Source: Thermoleophilia bacterium (GTDB lineage: Bacteria; Actinomycetota; Thermoleophilia; Gaiellales; F1-60-MAGs149). From it: a DNA stretch of 7,271 bases. Shown here piece after piece: positions 1 through 6,548 of the stretch. The stretch's first letter is position 1; every line of letters starts with the position of its first letter. Under the pieces are notes generated by a model, which saw only the letters and a program-made list of their open reading frames with translations, did no database searches and was not told where the DNA came from. The position numbers and the translations under genes are program-made. The stretch lies in assembly GCA_016462095.1 (NCBI GenBank), contig JAEMTW010000090.1, positions 1 to 7,271 of the forward strand, read 5' to 3'.

Positions 1-369
1 GTTGTGGCGGATCTCGATGCGATCGACGTCGAGGATCTTCGAGAACTGGCGGAGGTAGTCGGCCTCGTTGGCGGCAATCCGCTCGGGCGTCAACATCGGT
101 CGCGTCTTCGACTTGCCGCTCGGGTCGCCCACCCGCGCCGTAAAGTCACCGACGATCAGGACCGGCAAATGCCCGGCCTCCTGGAAAGCCGCCAACTTCG
201 AGAGGACGACCGACCAACCAAGCGTCACGCTGACTGCGGTTGGATCAAGCCCAAGTTTGACGCGTAGCGGACGTTGAGCCTCGGCGGCCTCGGCCAGCCG
301 CTTCTCGAGCGCGCCCTGTGGCAGCACATCGACGGCATTACGGAGCAGTGGGCGAAGGTGATCCGACAT
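1..369 (-). CDS. tyrS: Tyrosyl-tRNA synthetase, N-terminal part (cut by left window edge)
   Basis: Cytoplasmic class I aminoacyl-tRNA synthetase that activates tyrosine with ATP and loads it onto tRNA-Tyr. The minus strand from ATG at 369 reads 123 codons without a stop to the window edge, so about the first third of a roughly 400-residue enzyme is present. Family hallmarks are visible: RVKLGLDPTA (about residues 36-45, nucleotide-binding start of the Rossmann fold), GHLPVLIVGDFTARVGDPSG (66-85), and KSKTRPMLTPE following it. This pattern fits the TyrRS subclass seen in Thermus and many Gram-negatives. The HIGH signature position reads TLGW (residues 49-52), losing both histidines, which is unusual. 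The frame stays open upstream to another ATG at 417, but the start at 369 gives the expected N-terminus. The KMSKS half lies outside the window. The gene is divergent from the PBP gene. Confidence 0.93.
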   Translation of the reverse strand, partial: MSDHLRPLLRNAVDVLPQGALEKRLAEAAEAQRPLRVKLGLDPTAVSVTLGWSVVLSKLAAFQEAGHLPVLIVGDFTARVGDPSGKSKTRPMLTPERIAANEADYLRQFSKILDVDRIEIRHN

Positions 370-403
370 CCAGATACGGAGAATAACCGCGCGGGCCGGG
401 CGC

Positions 404-3214
404 GTGCGGGATACCATGCGTAGGCGCGCTCCTGTGAGTGTGCCTACACCTATGGCCCGACGAAGATCCCTCCTCCGCCGCTCTGGTCGCCTCGCCCTCG
501 AGTTACCGGAGCCGACAGGCCCCTACGAGGACCCGCGGCGACGTCGCTGGCGCTGGCTACGCGTGACGCTGATCGTGTTCCTGCTCGGCCTCGTGCTGGT
601 CTCGGCGGCGAGCTACGGGTTCATCACCGCGATCAGCACGAACCTGCCAGACCTCCGCCAGTTCGATGGGAACACGACAGATCTCGCGCAGGACGGCTCA
701 ATCTGGGTGACGGGCACGACCGGCACGCCACGACGCGTCGCCATTCTCCGCTCGAGCGAGTCGCGCGTGATCGTCCAAAGCAACCAGATCTCCAAGGACA
801 TGAAGAACGCAGTCGTCTCTGTGGAGGACAAGCGCTTCTACGAGCACAATGGCGTCGACCCCAACGGTATTGCCCGTGCGCTCTTCAACCGCTTCGCCTC
901 CGGGACCAACGAGGGCGCCAGTACGATCACGCAGCAGCTCGTCAAGAACACCTACCTGACGAACACGCAAACCGTGCAACGCAAGGTCCGTGAGGCCTCC
1001 CTCGCCTGGCAACTCGAACAGCGCTGGTCGAAGGATCGCATCCTGACGGCGTACCTCAACACCGTCTACTTTGGGCACAACACCTACGGCGTGGAGAGCG
1101 CCGCGAAGTACTACTTCGGCTTGTCCGCGCGCGACCTCGACCCGGCCGACTCCGCACTCTTGGCCGCCGTCCTCAAATCGCCCTCGACGTACGATCCGAT
1201 TGCCAGTCCAGAGTCGGCGCTAGCCCGCCGCAACGTGGTGCTGCAGCAGATGGGTGCCCAGGGCTACCTGGACGCCGACACGGTTGCCGTCGAGAAGGGC
1301 CGCCGCCTCCTGCCAGTCACACGCATCGAACCCAAACCACTCGACACCACGCTGCCGTACTGGGTGCAGTTCATCACCGAGCAACTCGTCAACAAGTTTG
1401 GGACCGGCCAGACCTTCGGTGGCGGCATGAAGGTCATGACCACATTGGACATGAACGAACAGCGCGTCGCCGAGGAGACACTCAAGAACACGCTCCCCCG
1501 CAAAGGTGGACCACAAGGCGCGCTCGTCTCGATCGACCCCAAAACAGGCGAGGTCCGGGCGATGGCCGGCGGCAAGCCCTACTCAATCAAACACCAATTC
1601 AACGTCCCAGCCGATGCGCATCGTCAGCCCGGCTCGGCCTTCAAACCCTTCGACTTACTCGCAGCGTTCCAAGTGGGTGTTCGCCCGACAACCACCTTCC
1701 GCAGCGAGAAGGTGCTCTTTGATCTCGGCGGCGGCCAGTTCTGGTTCGTCTCGAACAACGAGAACAGTTATGGCAAGGACCTCACCCTGCACGAGGCGCT
1801 GATCGAGTCTGACAACACGGTGTTCGCACAGCTGACGATGCTGATTAAGCCCTCCGTGATTGCCGACGTCGCCCACCGGCTGGGCATCATCTCGCCGATC
1901 GACGCGGGCCAACCAGCCATCGGTCTCGGCGGCCTCTACGTGGGCGTGACACCACTTGAAATGGCACACGCCTACGCCACGATTGCCAACAGTGGGCTGC
2001 GGGTCGGTGGCTCCGTCCTCTTCCATTCGCCCGACTCGGGCATCACCGATCCGTCAATGGAGCCGATCTCGATTAGACGGATTGAGTTTCCTGATGGCTC
2101 CACCCTGACCAACACACCCATCTCCATTCAGGCCGTTCCCGTTGACCACGCGCTGGCAACGATCGACGCAATGAAGGGTGTCATTGCTGATGATGCGGGC
2201 TCAGGTACCGCCGCGGCGATTGGTCGTCCCGTGGCCGGCAAGACGGGTACCACCTCGGACTTCAAAGACGCGTGGTTTGTCGGCTTTACGCCACAGCGCG
2301 CAACCGCGACCTGGGTCGGGCATGAAAACCCCGCTTTGCCGATGCGGCGCGCCTTCAACGGCGGTCCCGTCTACGGCGGCACCTATCCGGCAATCATGTT
2401 TTCGACGTTCATGAAGTCGGCCATGCGTGGTCTACCTGTCGAAGATTGGGACGCTCCAGTGGGCGAGCCATCCTCCTCGATCTCGATCGACCCGCGAACC
2501 AATCAGCGCGTGCCACCTGGGTGTAAGCACGCAATCGTGGTCGTGTGGGCAAATGCGTTAGCACCAAGCACGATCGGGCCCTGCGAAACGAACCTCGTGT
2601 CAGTCCCCGATTTTACGGCGGCCACGAAGCGCAAGGCGATCCGAATCTCAACGGGCTCCGGGCTTCAGATTCGGTTCCAGTATCGGCCCGCTGCGCCAGG
2701 AGAAGACCCTGGCACTGTCGTGGTGCAGACGCCATCCCCACTTGCCGCTGTCGAAACGGGCAGCATCGTCACGCTGATCGTCGCACGACGCGTGCCGAGC
2801 GTGCTTGTACCAGACGTCATCGCCTCCGCGTCAGCGCCGAGTTCGATGGAAGCCGCCGTGGCCCGTCTCGAGGCAGCCCAATTCCGCGTCGTCATCCTCG
2901 ATCAGCAGGATGGCTATGGCCTACCGATCGGTTCTGTCGTCAACCAAGAACCAGCGAGCGGAAAGCCAGCACCGCTCGGCTCGGTCGTCACGATCTCTGC
3001 AAGCGGTACCTACACGGGCGCCATCGTCCCGAACATCAGTGGCCTGACCGTGGACGAGGCCAGTCAGCGTCTTGCTGAGGTTGGACTCGTACCGCAGGCG
3101 ATCAATGCCGATGGCCTGCTTCGTCCTGCCGATCGTGTCTTTAGCGTTGAGCCTTCGGCCGGCAGCAAGGTCCCACTCGGCACAAAGATTACGCTCTACG
3201 TATCGCCGATCTAG
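404..3214 (+). CDS. ponA: Bifunctional class A penicillin-binding protein (PBP1a type) with three PASTA domains
   Basis: Membrane-anchored peptidoglycan synthase: it polymerises lipid II into glycan strands and cross-links their peptides outside the membrane. With the GTG at 404 it has 936 residues. A basic cytoplasmic tail is followed by one membrane segment (about 51-77). The GT51 domain has EDKRFYEHNGVD (141-152, catalytic Glu141), GASTITQQLVKN (171-182), RKVREASLAWQLE (193-205), and ILTAYLNTVYFG (213-224). The transpeptidase domain has the active-site SAFK (Ser411), SDN (469-471), and KTGT (613-616). Three PASTA repeats follow (about 730-797, 801-867, 873-935). These bind muropeptide or beta-lactam-like ligands and are typical of Gram-positive enzymes. 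All catalytic motifs are intact. The start is uncertain: ATGs at 416 and 452 also fit, none has a strong Shine-Dalgarno, and 452 leaves more room for promoters facing tyrS. The symbol is by family analogy. Confidence 0.95.
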   Translation: MRDTMRRRAPVSVPTPMARRRSLLRRSGRLALELPEPTGPYEDPRRRRWRWLRVTLIVFLLGLVLVSAASYGFITAISTNLPDLRQFDGNTTDLAQDGSIWVTGTTGTPRRVAILRSSESRVIVQSNQISKDMKNAVVSVEDKRFYEHNGVDPNGIARALFNRFASGTNEGASTITQQLVKNTYLTNTQTVQRKVREASLAWQLEQRWSKDRILTAYLNTVYFGHNTYGVESAAKYYFGLSARDLDPADSALLAAVLKSPSTYDPIASPESALARRNVVLQQMGAQGYLDADTVAVEKGRRLLPVTRIEPKPLDTTLPYWVQFITEQLVNKFGTGQTFGGGMKVMTTLDMNEQRVAEETLKNTLPRKGGPQGALVSIDPKTGEVRAMAGGKPYSIKHQFNVPADAHRQPGSAFKPFDLLAAFQVGVRPTTTFRSEKVLFDLGGGQFWFVSNNENSYGKDLTLHEALIESDNTVFAQLTMLIKPSVIADVAHRLGIISPIDAGQPAIGLGGLYVGVTPLEMAHAYATIANSGLRVGGSVLFHSPDSGITDPSMEPISIRRIEFPDGSTLTNTPISIQAVPVDHALATIDAMKGVIADDAGSGTAAAIGRPVAGKTGTTSDFKDAWFVGFTPQRATATWVGHENPALPMRRAFNGGPVYGGTYPAIMFSTFMKSAMRGLPVEDWDAPVGEPSSSISIDPRTNQRVPPGCKHAIVVVWANALAPSTIGPCETNLVSVPDFTAATKRKAIRISTGSGLQIRFQYRPAAPGEDPGTVVVQTPSPLAAVETGSIVTLIVARRVPSVLVPDVIASASAPSSMEAAVARLEAAQFRVVILDQQDGYGLPIGSVVNQEPASGKPAPLGSVVTISASGTYTGAIVPNISGLTVDEASQRLAEVGLVPQAINADGLLRPADRVFSVEPSAGSKVPLGTKITLYVSPI

Positions 3215-3266
3215 CGCGCTTGGCACGACCACCCGTGGCAGCAACGACGAGCGCGTCAGCCTCGCT

Positions 3267-4310
3267 CTAGCCGCGTACGGCGGCCGAGTAGATGCGCGAC
3301 TTGACGAGTCGGCCGCCCGCCAGATCGGTACGCGCCCAGACGAGGCGCCCAGCACCAAAGGCAGGATCGGAGAGCCGAGCTGTGGACCGCTCAACCGCAG
3401 TCACGCGGGTGCTCTTGCCCGTCGCCAAATTGACAACCCAGAGCGCATCCTGCGTCCCACCTTGTCCCTCGCGTCGACGCACTGCAACGAGTTCTCCCGC
3501 GACGGAGGGGCGTGTCACCTCGAAGCTTTCCTGCTTCGAGAAGGGCACCGACTTCAGCAGCGTGCGCTTCGTACCGTCGGGCGCGTAGGCCACGACGGCC
3601 AGCTGCTGTAACCCCTTGCTGAGCGTGCGCCGGTTCGCAACGATCGTGCCATCGTCAGCCACGGCAACCGAGTAGAGCGTCGCGGTTGCGGCGGTCGGTT
3701 CCTGCGCGCGAATCGAGATTTCGCCTGTGACGGCGCGAAAGCCAACCATGGTTCCGCCGGCCGCCGTTCGAGCCGACCAGGCAATCCCCGCAGCGCCGGC
3801 AGACAAGGACGTCAGCTCGCCTCCGGATTGCTCGGCCGCCACCAAGATAGCCGCCGTGCCACCCACATTGGGTGCGATCAAGATCGCGTTGTTATCAGCC
3901 CAAACGACGGCCGAGCCAGTAGTGGTAACGAGATGTGGCGTGGTGATCGCCGCCGGATCGGTGGTGTCCTCCGCGACCAGATTGGAGGCACCAGTGGCGC
4001 CCACGCTGGCGACGTAGCCGCCCGTTCCGGGGAATGCGACGGCATAGGCGAACGCACCAGTCGCACCGGTGACGGGCGCCTGCACGGCGTTACACGGTGT
4101 CGTCTCACACGGCTGGTCGACGACGGTCGCATTCTTGCCGGCTGTGCGCACGATCAGCCGATCACCTCGAAAGGCAGCGACCGTCCGAACATTGCCGTCG
4201 TTGCGACCGACCTCCAGCCACGCAAAATCGCCCGCACCAATCGCGGGTGCTGCGATCCAACTGGTCGTCGTCGAATAGGCGACGACGGGCGTTGCGACGA
4301 CTCCGGCCAT
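3267..4310 (-). CDS. Uncharacterised beta-propeller-like protein
   Basis: A 347-residue protein that I do not recognise as a named family. It is rich in Ala, Gly, Thr and Val, and shows recurring units of about 40-50 residues with the pattern small/hydrophobic-x-x-Gly-x-x-x-(Ala/Val)-Trp. Examples lie near residues 22-31 (PAIGAGDFAW), 127-137, 168-178, 268-277 and 316-325 (PAFGAGRLVW). Such units, often ending in a charged turn such as the one around LATGKSTRVT (295-304), are what TolB/WD40-like propeller blades look like, and the first and last units resemble each other as in a closing blade. Only two cysteines exist (68 and 73), suggesting a disulfide loop and an extracytoplasmic location, yet no clear basic-hydrophobic signal peptide is visible. 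Its ATG shares one base with the TGA of the upstream aminotransferase gene, so it is very likely co-translated. An upstream in-frame TGA at 4362-4364 limits any extension. Function is unknown. Confidence 0.8.
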   Translation of the reverse strand: MAGVVATPVVAYSTTTSWIAAPAIGAGDFAWLEVGRNDGNVRTVAAFRGDRLIVRTAGKNATVVDQPCETTPCNAVQAPVTGATGAFAYAVAFPGTGGYVASVGATGASNLVAEDTTDPAAITTPHLVTTTGSAVVWADNNAILIAPNVGGTAAILVAAEQSGGELTSLSAGAAGIAWSARTAAGGTMVGFRAVTGEISIRAQEPTAATATLYSVAVADDGTIVANRRTLSKGLQQLAVVAYAPDGTKRTLLKSVPFSKQESFEVTRPSVAGELVAVRRREGQGGTQDALWVVNLATGKSTRVTAVERSTARLSDPAFGAGRLVWARTDLAGGRLVKSRIYSAAVRG

Positions 4311-5455
4311 CAGCCAACCGTACTGGACACCACCGGCGGATTTGTAAGCACCGCTGCCAACTCATCCGCGACACGCTGCTGCTGCTCCTCGCTGAGGGCG
4401 CCAAAGAACGGCAGCGCCAGGGCGCGAGCCGAGATGCCCTCACAGATTGGGAACTCGCCGGGTCGATGCCCGCGCGCCTGATAGAACGGTTGAAGATGGA
4501 TCGACGGCAGGTATGGCTTGGACGAGACGCCGCGTTCAGCGAGGAGTTCGATCACGGCATTCCGGTCGACGCCTTCCTCAAGCAGGACGGTGTAGACGAA
4601 CCACGAGCGCGTGTCACCCGGCACTACCGCCGGCAGTTCGATGCCAGGGATCGCATCGAGCAGCACGTTGTAGCGCTCCGCGACGACAGACCGCTTGCTA
4701 AGGATCTCGTCGAGTCGTTCGACCTGAGCCAGCCCCACGGCGGCCGAGAGGTCATCCATGCGGTAGTTCCAACCGAGGCGGTCATGCTCGAGCCAGGCGC
4801 CGGCGTCGGAACGACCTTGGTTACGCAGGCTCAAGATGCGCTCGTAGACCGCTTCGTCATCGGTCGTGACGATGCCACCCTCGCCCGTTGTCATCTGCTT
4901 GTTGGGATAGAACGCGAAGATCGTCGGCGAGCCGTGCGTACCGATCATCTGCCCCTGACGCTGGGCGCCGAGCGCCTCGGCAGCGTCCTCGATAATCGCC
5001 AGACCGTGTCGATCGGCGATCGAGCGAATCTCCTCGATCTTGCAGGGCAGCCCGAAGATGTGCACAGGCACGATCGCCTTGGTGCGAGGTGTGATCGCCG
5101 CCTCGACCGCTGCTGGGTCGAGGTTGAACGAGATCGGATCGACTTCCGCGAAGGCCACATCCGCTCCCGCGTGCAGCACGCAGTTGGCAGACGAGATGAA
5201 CGAGAACGGCGAGGTGATCACCTCATCGCCAGGCCCGATGCCAGCCTGCACGAGGCCGAGATGAAGACCCGCGGTGCCGCTCGAGACTGCGGCCGCGTAC
5301 TTGACTCCGACCCAGTCGGCGAAGGCACGCTCGAAGCGCGGCCCCATCGGACCAAGCGAGAGCATGCCCGAGCGCAACACCTCGAGCACGAGCTCTTCCT
5401 CGCGCGGACCGATGTCCGGCTGCGCGAGGGGGATTGGTGCGCCGGTGGCGCTCAC
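4310..5455 (-). CDS. DegT/DnrJ/EryC1/StrS-family PLP-dependent aminotransferase
   Basis: Fold-type I PLP enzyme of the family that usually transfers an amino group from glutamate (or glutamine) to a keto group on a nucleotide-linked sugar, for lipopolysaccharide, capsule, glycoprotein or secondary-metabolite glycans. With GTG at 5455 it has 381 residues, a normal length. Visible signatures are PLAQPDIGPREEELVLEVL (9-27, family N-terminus), SSGTAGLHLGL (58-68, PLP phosphate loop), PVHIFGLPC (130-138), EDAAEALGA (156-164, Asp157 for the pyridine nitrogen), and FYPNKQMTTGEGG (182-194, Schiff-base Lys186), then NYRMDDLSAAVGLAQ (230-244). The GTG lies one base after the ilvE stop codon and has no good Shine-Dalgarno, which implies translational coupling. 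The frame is open further upstream inside ilvE, but the family N-terminus supports this start. The exact sugar substrate cannot be told. Confidence 0.92.
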   Translation of the reverse strand: MSATGAPIPLAQPDIGPREEELVLEVLRSGMLSLGPMGPRFERAFADWVGVKYAAAVSSGTAGLHLGLVQAGIGPGDEVITSPFSFISSANCVLHAGADVAFAEVDPISFNLDPAAVEAAITPRTKAIVPVHIFGLPCKIEEIRSIADRHGLAIIEDAAEALGAQRQGQMIGTHGSPTIFAFYPNKQMTTGEGGIVTTDDEAVYERILSLRNQGRSDAGAWLEHDRLGWNYRMDDLSAAVGLAQVERLDEILSKRSVVAERYNVLLDAIPGIELPAVVPGDTRSWFVYTVLLEEGVDRNAVIELLAERGVSSKPYLPSIHLQPFYQARGHRPGEFPICEGISARALALPFFGALSEEQQQRVADELAAVLTNPPVVSSTVG

Positions 5456-5456
5456 C

Positions 5457-6362
5457 TCAGGAGGGAAACTCGAGGTAGGTCTTCGACAGCTCGTGACGAC
5501 CGTGGACCGTGTCGAAGAACAGCTTCTGGATCTGCTTCGTGATCGGGCCCGTGCCAATGTGATGATCGTCGAGCGAGGCAACCGGGGTCACCTCGGCGGC
5601 CGTGCCGGTCAGGAACAGCTCGTCGGCGAAATACAGTTCGGCGCGCGTCAAATCGTGCTCGACCGTCTCGATGCCGATGGTGGCAGCCATCTCCATCACG
5701 GCATGGCGCGTGATGCCTGGCAGGCACGAGGCGCTAATCGGCGGGGTGTAGAGCTTGCCGTTCATCACCGCGAAGACGTTCTCGCCCGAGCCGTCGGCAA
5801 CCAGGCCAGCCTCGTTGAGGAGGATCGCCTCGTCGTAGCCATGCTTGAGCGCCTCCATCTTCGCGAGCTGCGAGTTGAGGTACTGGCCCGAGGCCTTGGC
5901 GGTAGCCGGAATCATGTTCGGGCCGATGCGGCGCCAGGACGAAATCATGCAGCGAATGCCGTTCTCGATTGCCTCGTCGCCGAGGTAGGCTCCCCACTTC
6001 CAGACTGCGATCATCGTGTGGACCGGGCAGTTGAGCGGGTTGACGCCCATCTCGCCAGCGCCGCGGAACACCAGCGGGCGGATGTAGCAGGAAGGCAAGT
6101 TGTTGACCTTGATCGTCTCGTGCACGGCGGCGGCGAGTGTCTCGGTCGAATAGGGGATTTCCATGTAGTACTGCGCAGCCGAGCGCTTGAGCCGATTCAA
6201 GTGGTCGGTCAGGTGAAAGACGCCCGTGCCCTGATCCGTCTCGTACGCGCGGATGCCCTCGAAAACGCCCGAGCCGTAGTGCAGCGCATGCGTGAGGACG
6301 TGAACCTTCGCATCGGCGTAATCGATGAGTTCTCCGTCGAACCAAATCTTGTCGGACTGCAT
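5457..6362 (-). CDS. ilvE: Branched-chain amino acid aminotransferase
   Basis: Fold-type IV PLP aminotransferase that interconverts leucine, isoleucine and valine with their 2-keto acids using glutamate/2-oxoglutarate; it catalyses the last step of branched-chain amino acid synthesis in the cytoplasm. It has 301 residues, the usual length of the IlvE group. Motifs are KIWFDGELIDYADAKVHVL (5-23), LHYGSGVFEGIRAY (27-40), YIRPLVFRG (93-101), ATAKASGQYLNSQLAK (153-168, catalytic Lys156), DGSGENVF (190-197, Glu194 near the pyridine nitrogen), LPGITR (214-219), and ELFLTGTAAEVTPV (248-261). The ATG at 6362 is preferred over longer in-frame options because the family N-terminus begins here and a purine-rich Shine-Dalgarno lies 8 nt upstream. 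It is the first gene of a tight three-gene unit with the DegT-type aminotransferase and the propeller gene. A D-amino-acid or other class IV enzyme is less likely given these motifs. Confidence 0.96.
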   Translation of the reverse strand: MQSDKIWFDGELIDYADAKVHVLTHALHYGSGVFEGIRAYETDQGTGVFHLTDHLNRLKRSAAQYYMEIPYSTETLAAAVHETIKVNNLPSCYIRPLVFRGAGEMGVNPLNCPVHTMIAVWKWGAYLGDEAIENGIRCMISSWRRIGPNMIPATAKASGQYLNSQLAKMEALKHGYDEAILLNEAGLVADGSGENVFAVMNGKLYTPPISASCLPGITRHAVMEMAATIGIETVEHDLTRAELYFADELFLTGTAAEVTPVASLDDHHIGTGPITKQIQKLFFDTVHGRHELSKTYLEFPS

Positions 6363-6370
6363 GGGGTTGT

Positions 6371-6377
6371 CTCCCTC
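6371..6377 (-). promoter_or_regulatory. Ribosome binding site of ilvE
   Basis: On the minus strand the heptamer GAGGGAG lies 8 nt upstream of the ATG at 6362, a good Shine-Dalgarno match and spacing. It decides the ilvE start in favour of 6362 over longer alternatives. A TACGAT hexamer at 6395-6390 could be a -10 element for a short leader, but I see no convincing -35 partner. Confidence 0.6.
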
Positions 6378-6430
6378 GGTCGAGAGCGAATCGTATCGTC
6401 TCCCCCCGGCACACCGCGCATTTACTGTCC

Positions 6431-6489
6431 GGTGACGCAATCAACTTTGTTTTGGGGTCTGACCCCTAAGCAAAGTTGATTCCGTCACC
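6431..6489. repeat. 59-bp near-perfect palindrome, REP/MITE-like
   Basis: Two 29-nt arms (6431-6459 and 6461-6489) are inverted copies around a single central T at 6460. The arms differ at only three positions (C/G, T/C and T/A when aligned). They contain the blocks GGTGACG, AATCAACTTTG and GGGGTC, and the core reads GGGGTCTGACCCC. The arms are richer in A and T than the flanking genes. A palindrome this long and clean is typical of small non-autonomous mobile repeats (REP/BIME or MITE class) and would form a strong hairpin in a gatB-ilvE transcript. No transposase gene and no clear target-site duplication are visible here. A role as transcription attenuator or terminator is possible, but no U-tract follows it. 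Confidence 0.8.
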
Positions 6490-6497
6490 AATCGCCA

Positions 6498-6543
6498 CGG
6501 GGCCGGCAGGACTCGAACCTGCAACCCTCGGTTTTGGAGGCCG
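6498..6543 (-). pseudogene. 3' fragment of a tRNA-Trp gene (anticodon CCA)
   Basis: The minus strand matches canonical tRNA numbering from about position 28 to 73. The anticodon loop is CTCCAAA with CCA at 6537-6535, followed by the 3' strand of the anticodon stem, a five-base variable loop, a perfect T arm (GCAGG, TTCGAGT, CCTGC), the 3' acceptor strand CGGCCCC and discriminator G at 6498, which is the base expected for bacterial tRNA-Trp. No CCA is encoded. The 5' acceptor strand, D arm and first base of the anticodon stem are missing: the sequence upstream is the end of gatB, whose stop codon is at 6551-6549. Pair 31-39 is C-A instead of the usual T-A, consistent with decay. I therefore call it a truncated remnant rather than a working tRNA. 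Confidence 0.75.
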
Positions 6544-6548
6544 GACCC

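Larger units (their letters stand above)
6363..6548. other. gatB-ilvE intergenic region
   Basis: This 186-base gap carries, in the direction of transcription (right to left), the tRNA-Trp 3' fragment, eight bases of spacer, the 59-bp palindrome, and about 68 bases of leader with the ilvE Shine-Dalgarno. It is the only non-coding stretch of note in the window. It probably contains the ilvE promoter, but no clear -35/-10 pair can be picked out by eye. Confidence 0.7.

Noticed and set aside
2592..3214. C-terminal PBP repeats as a separate gene or fusion artefact
   Set aside because: They are three in-frame PASTA domains continuous with the transpeptidase domain, a known arrangement in class A PBPs.
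3215..3255. Possible terminator between the converging PBP and propeller genes
   Set aside because: CGCGCT (3215-3220) can pair with AGCGCG (3250-3255) around a tiny CCAC/GTGG hairpin, but the stem is short, the loop is long and no T-tract follows on either strand.
4097..5542. Long plus-strand open frame of 481 codons opposite the DegT-type aminotransferase gene
   Set aside because: Its translation is arginine- and histidine-rich without family motifs, and it lies antisense to a gene with intact catalytic motifs. It is a by-product of high-GC codon use.
6363..6440. Longer ilvE start near 6440
   Set aside because: The extra residues do not belong to the family N-terminus and would begin inside the palindrome; the ATG at 6362 has a good Shine-Dalgarno.
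5274..6479. Plus-strand open frame of 401 codons opposite ilvE
   Set aside because: Antisense shadow of ilvE that runs through the intergenic palindrome; no recognisable domain and low-complexity charged composition.
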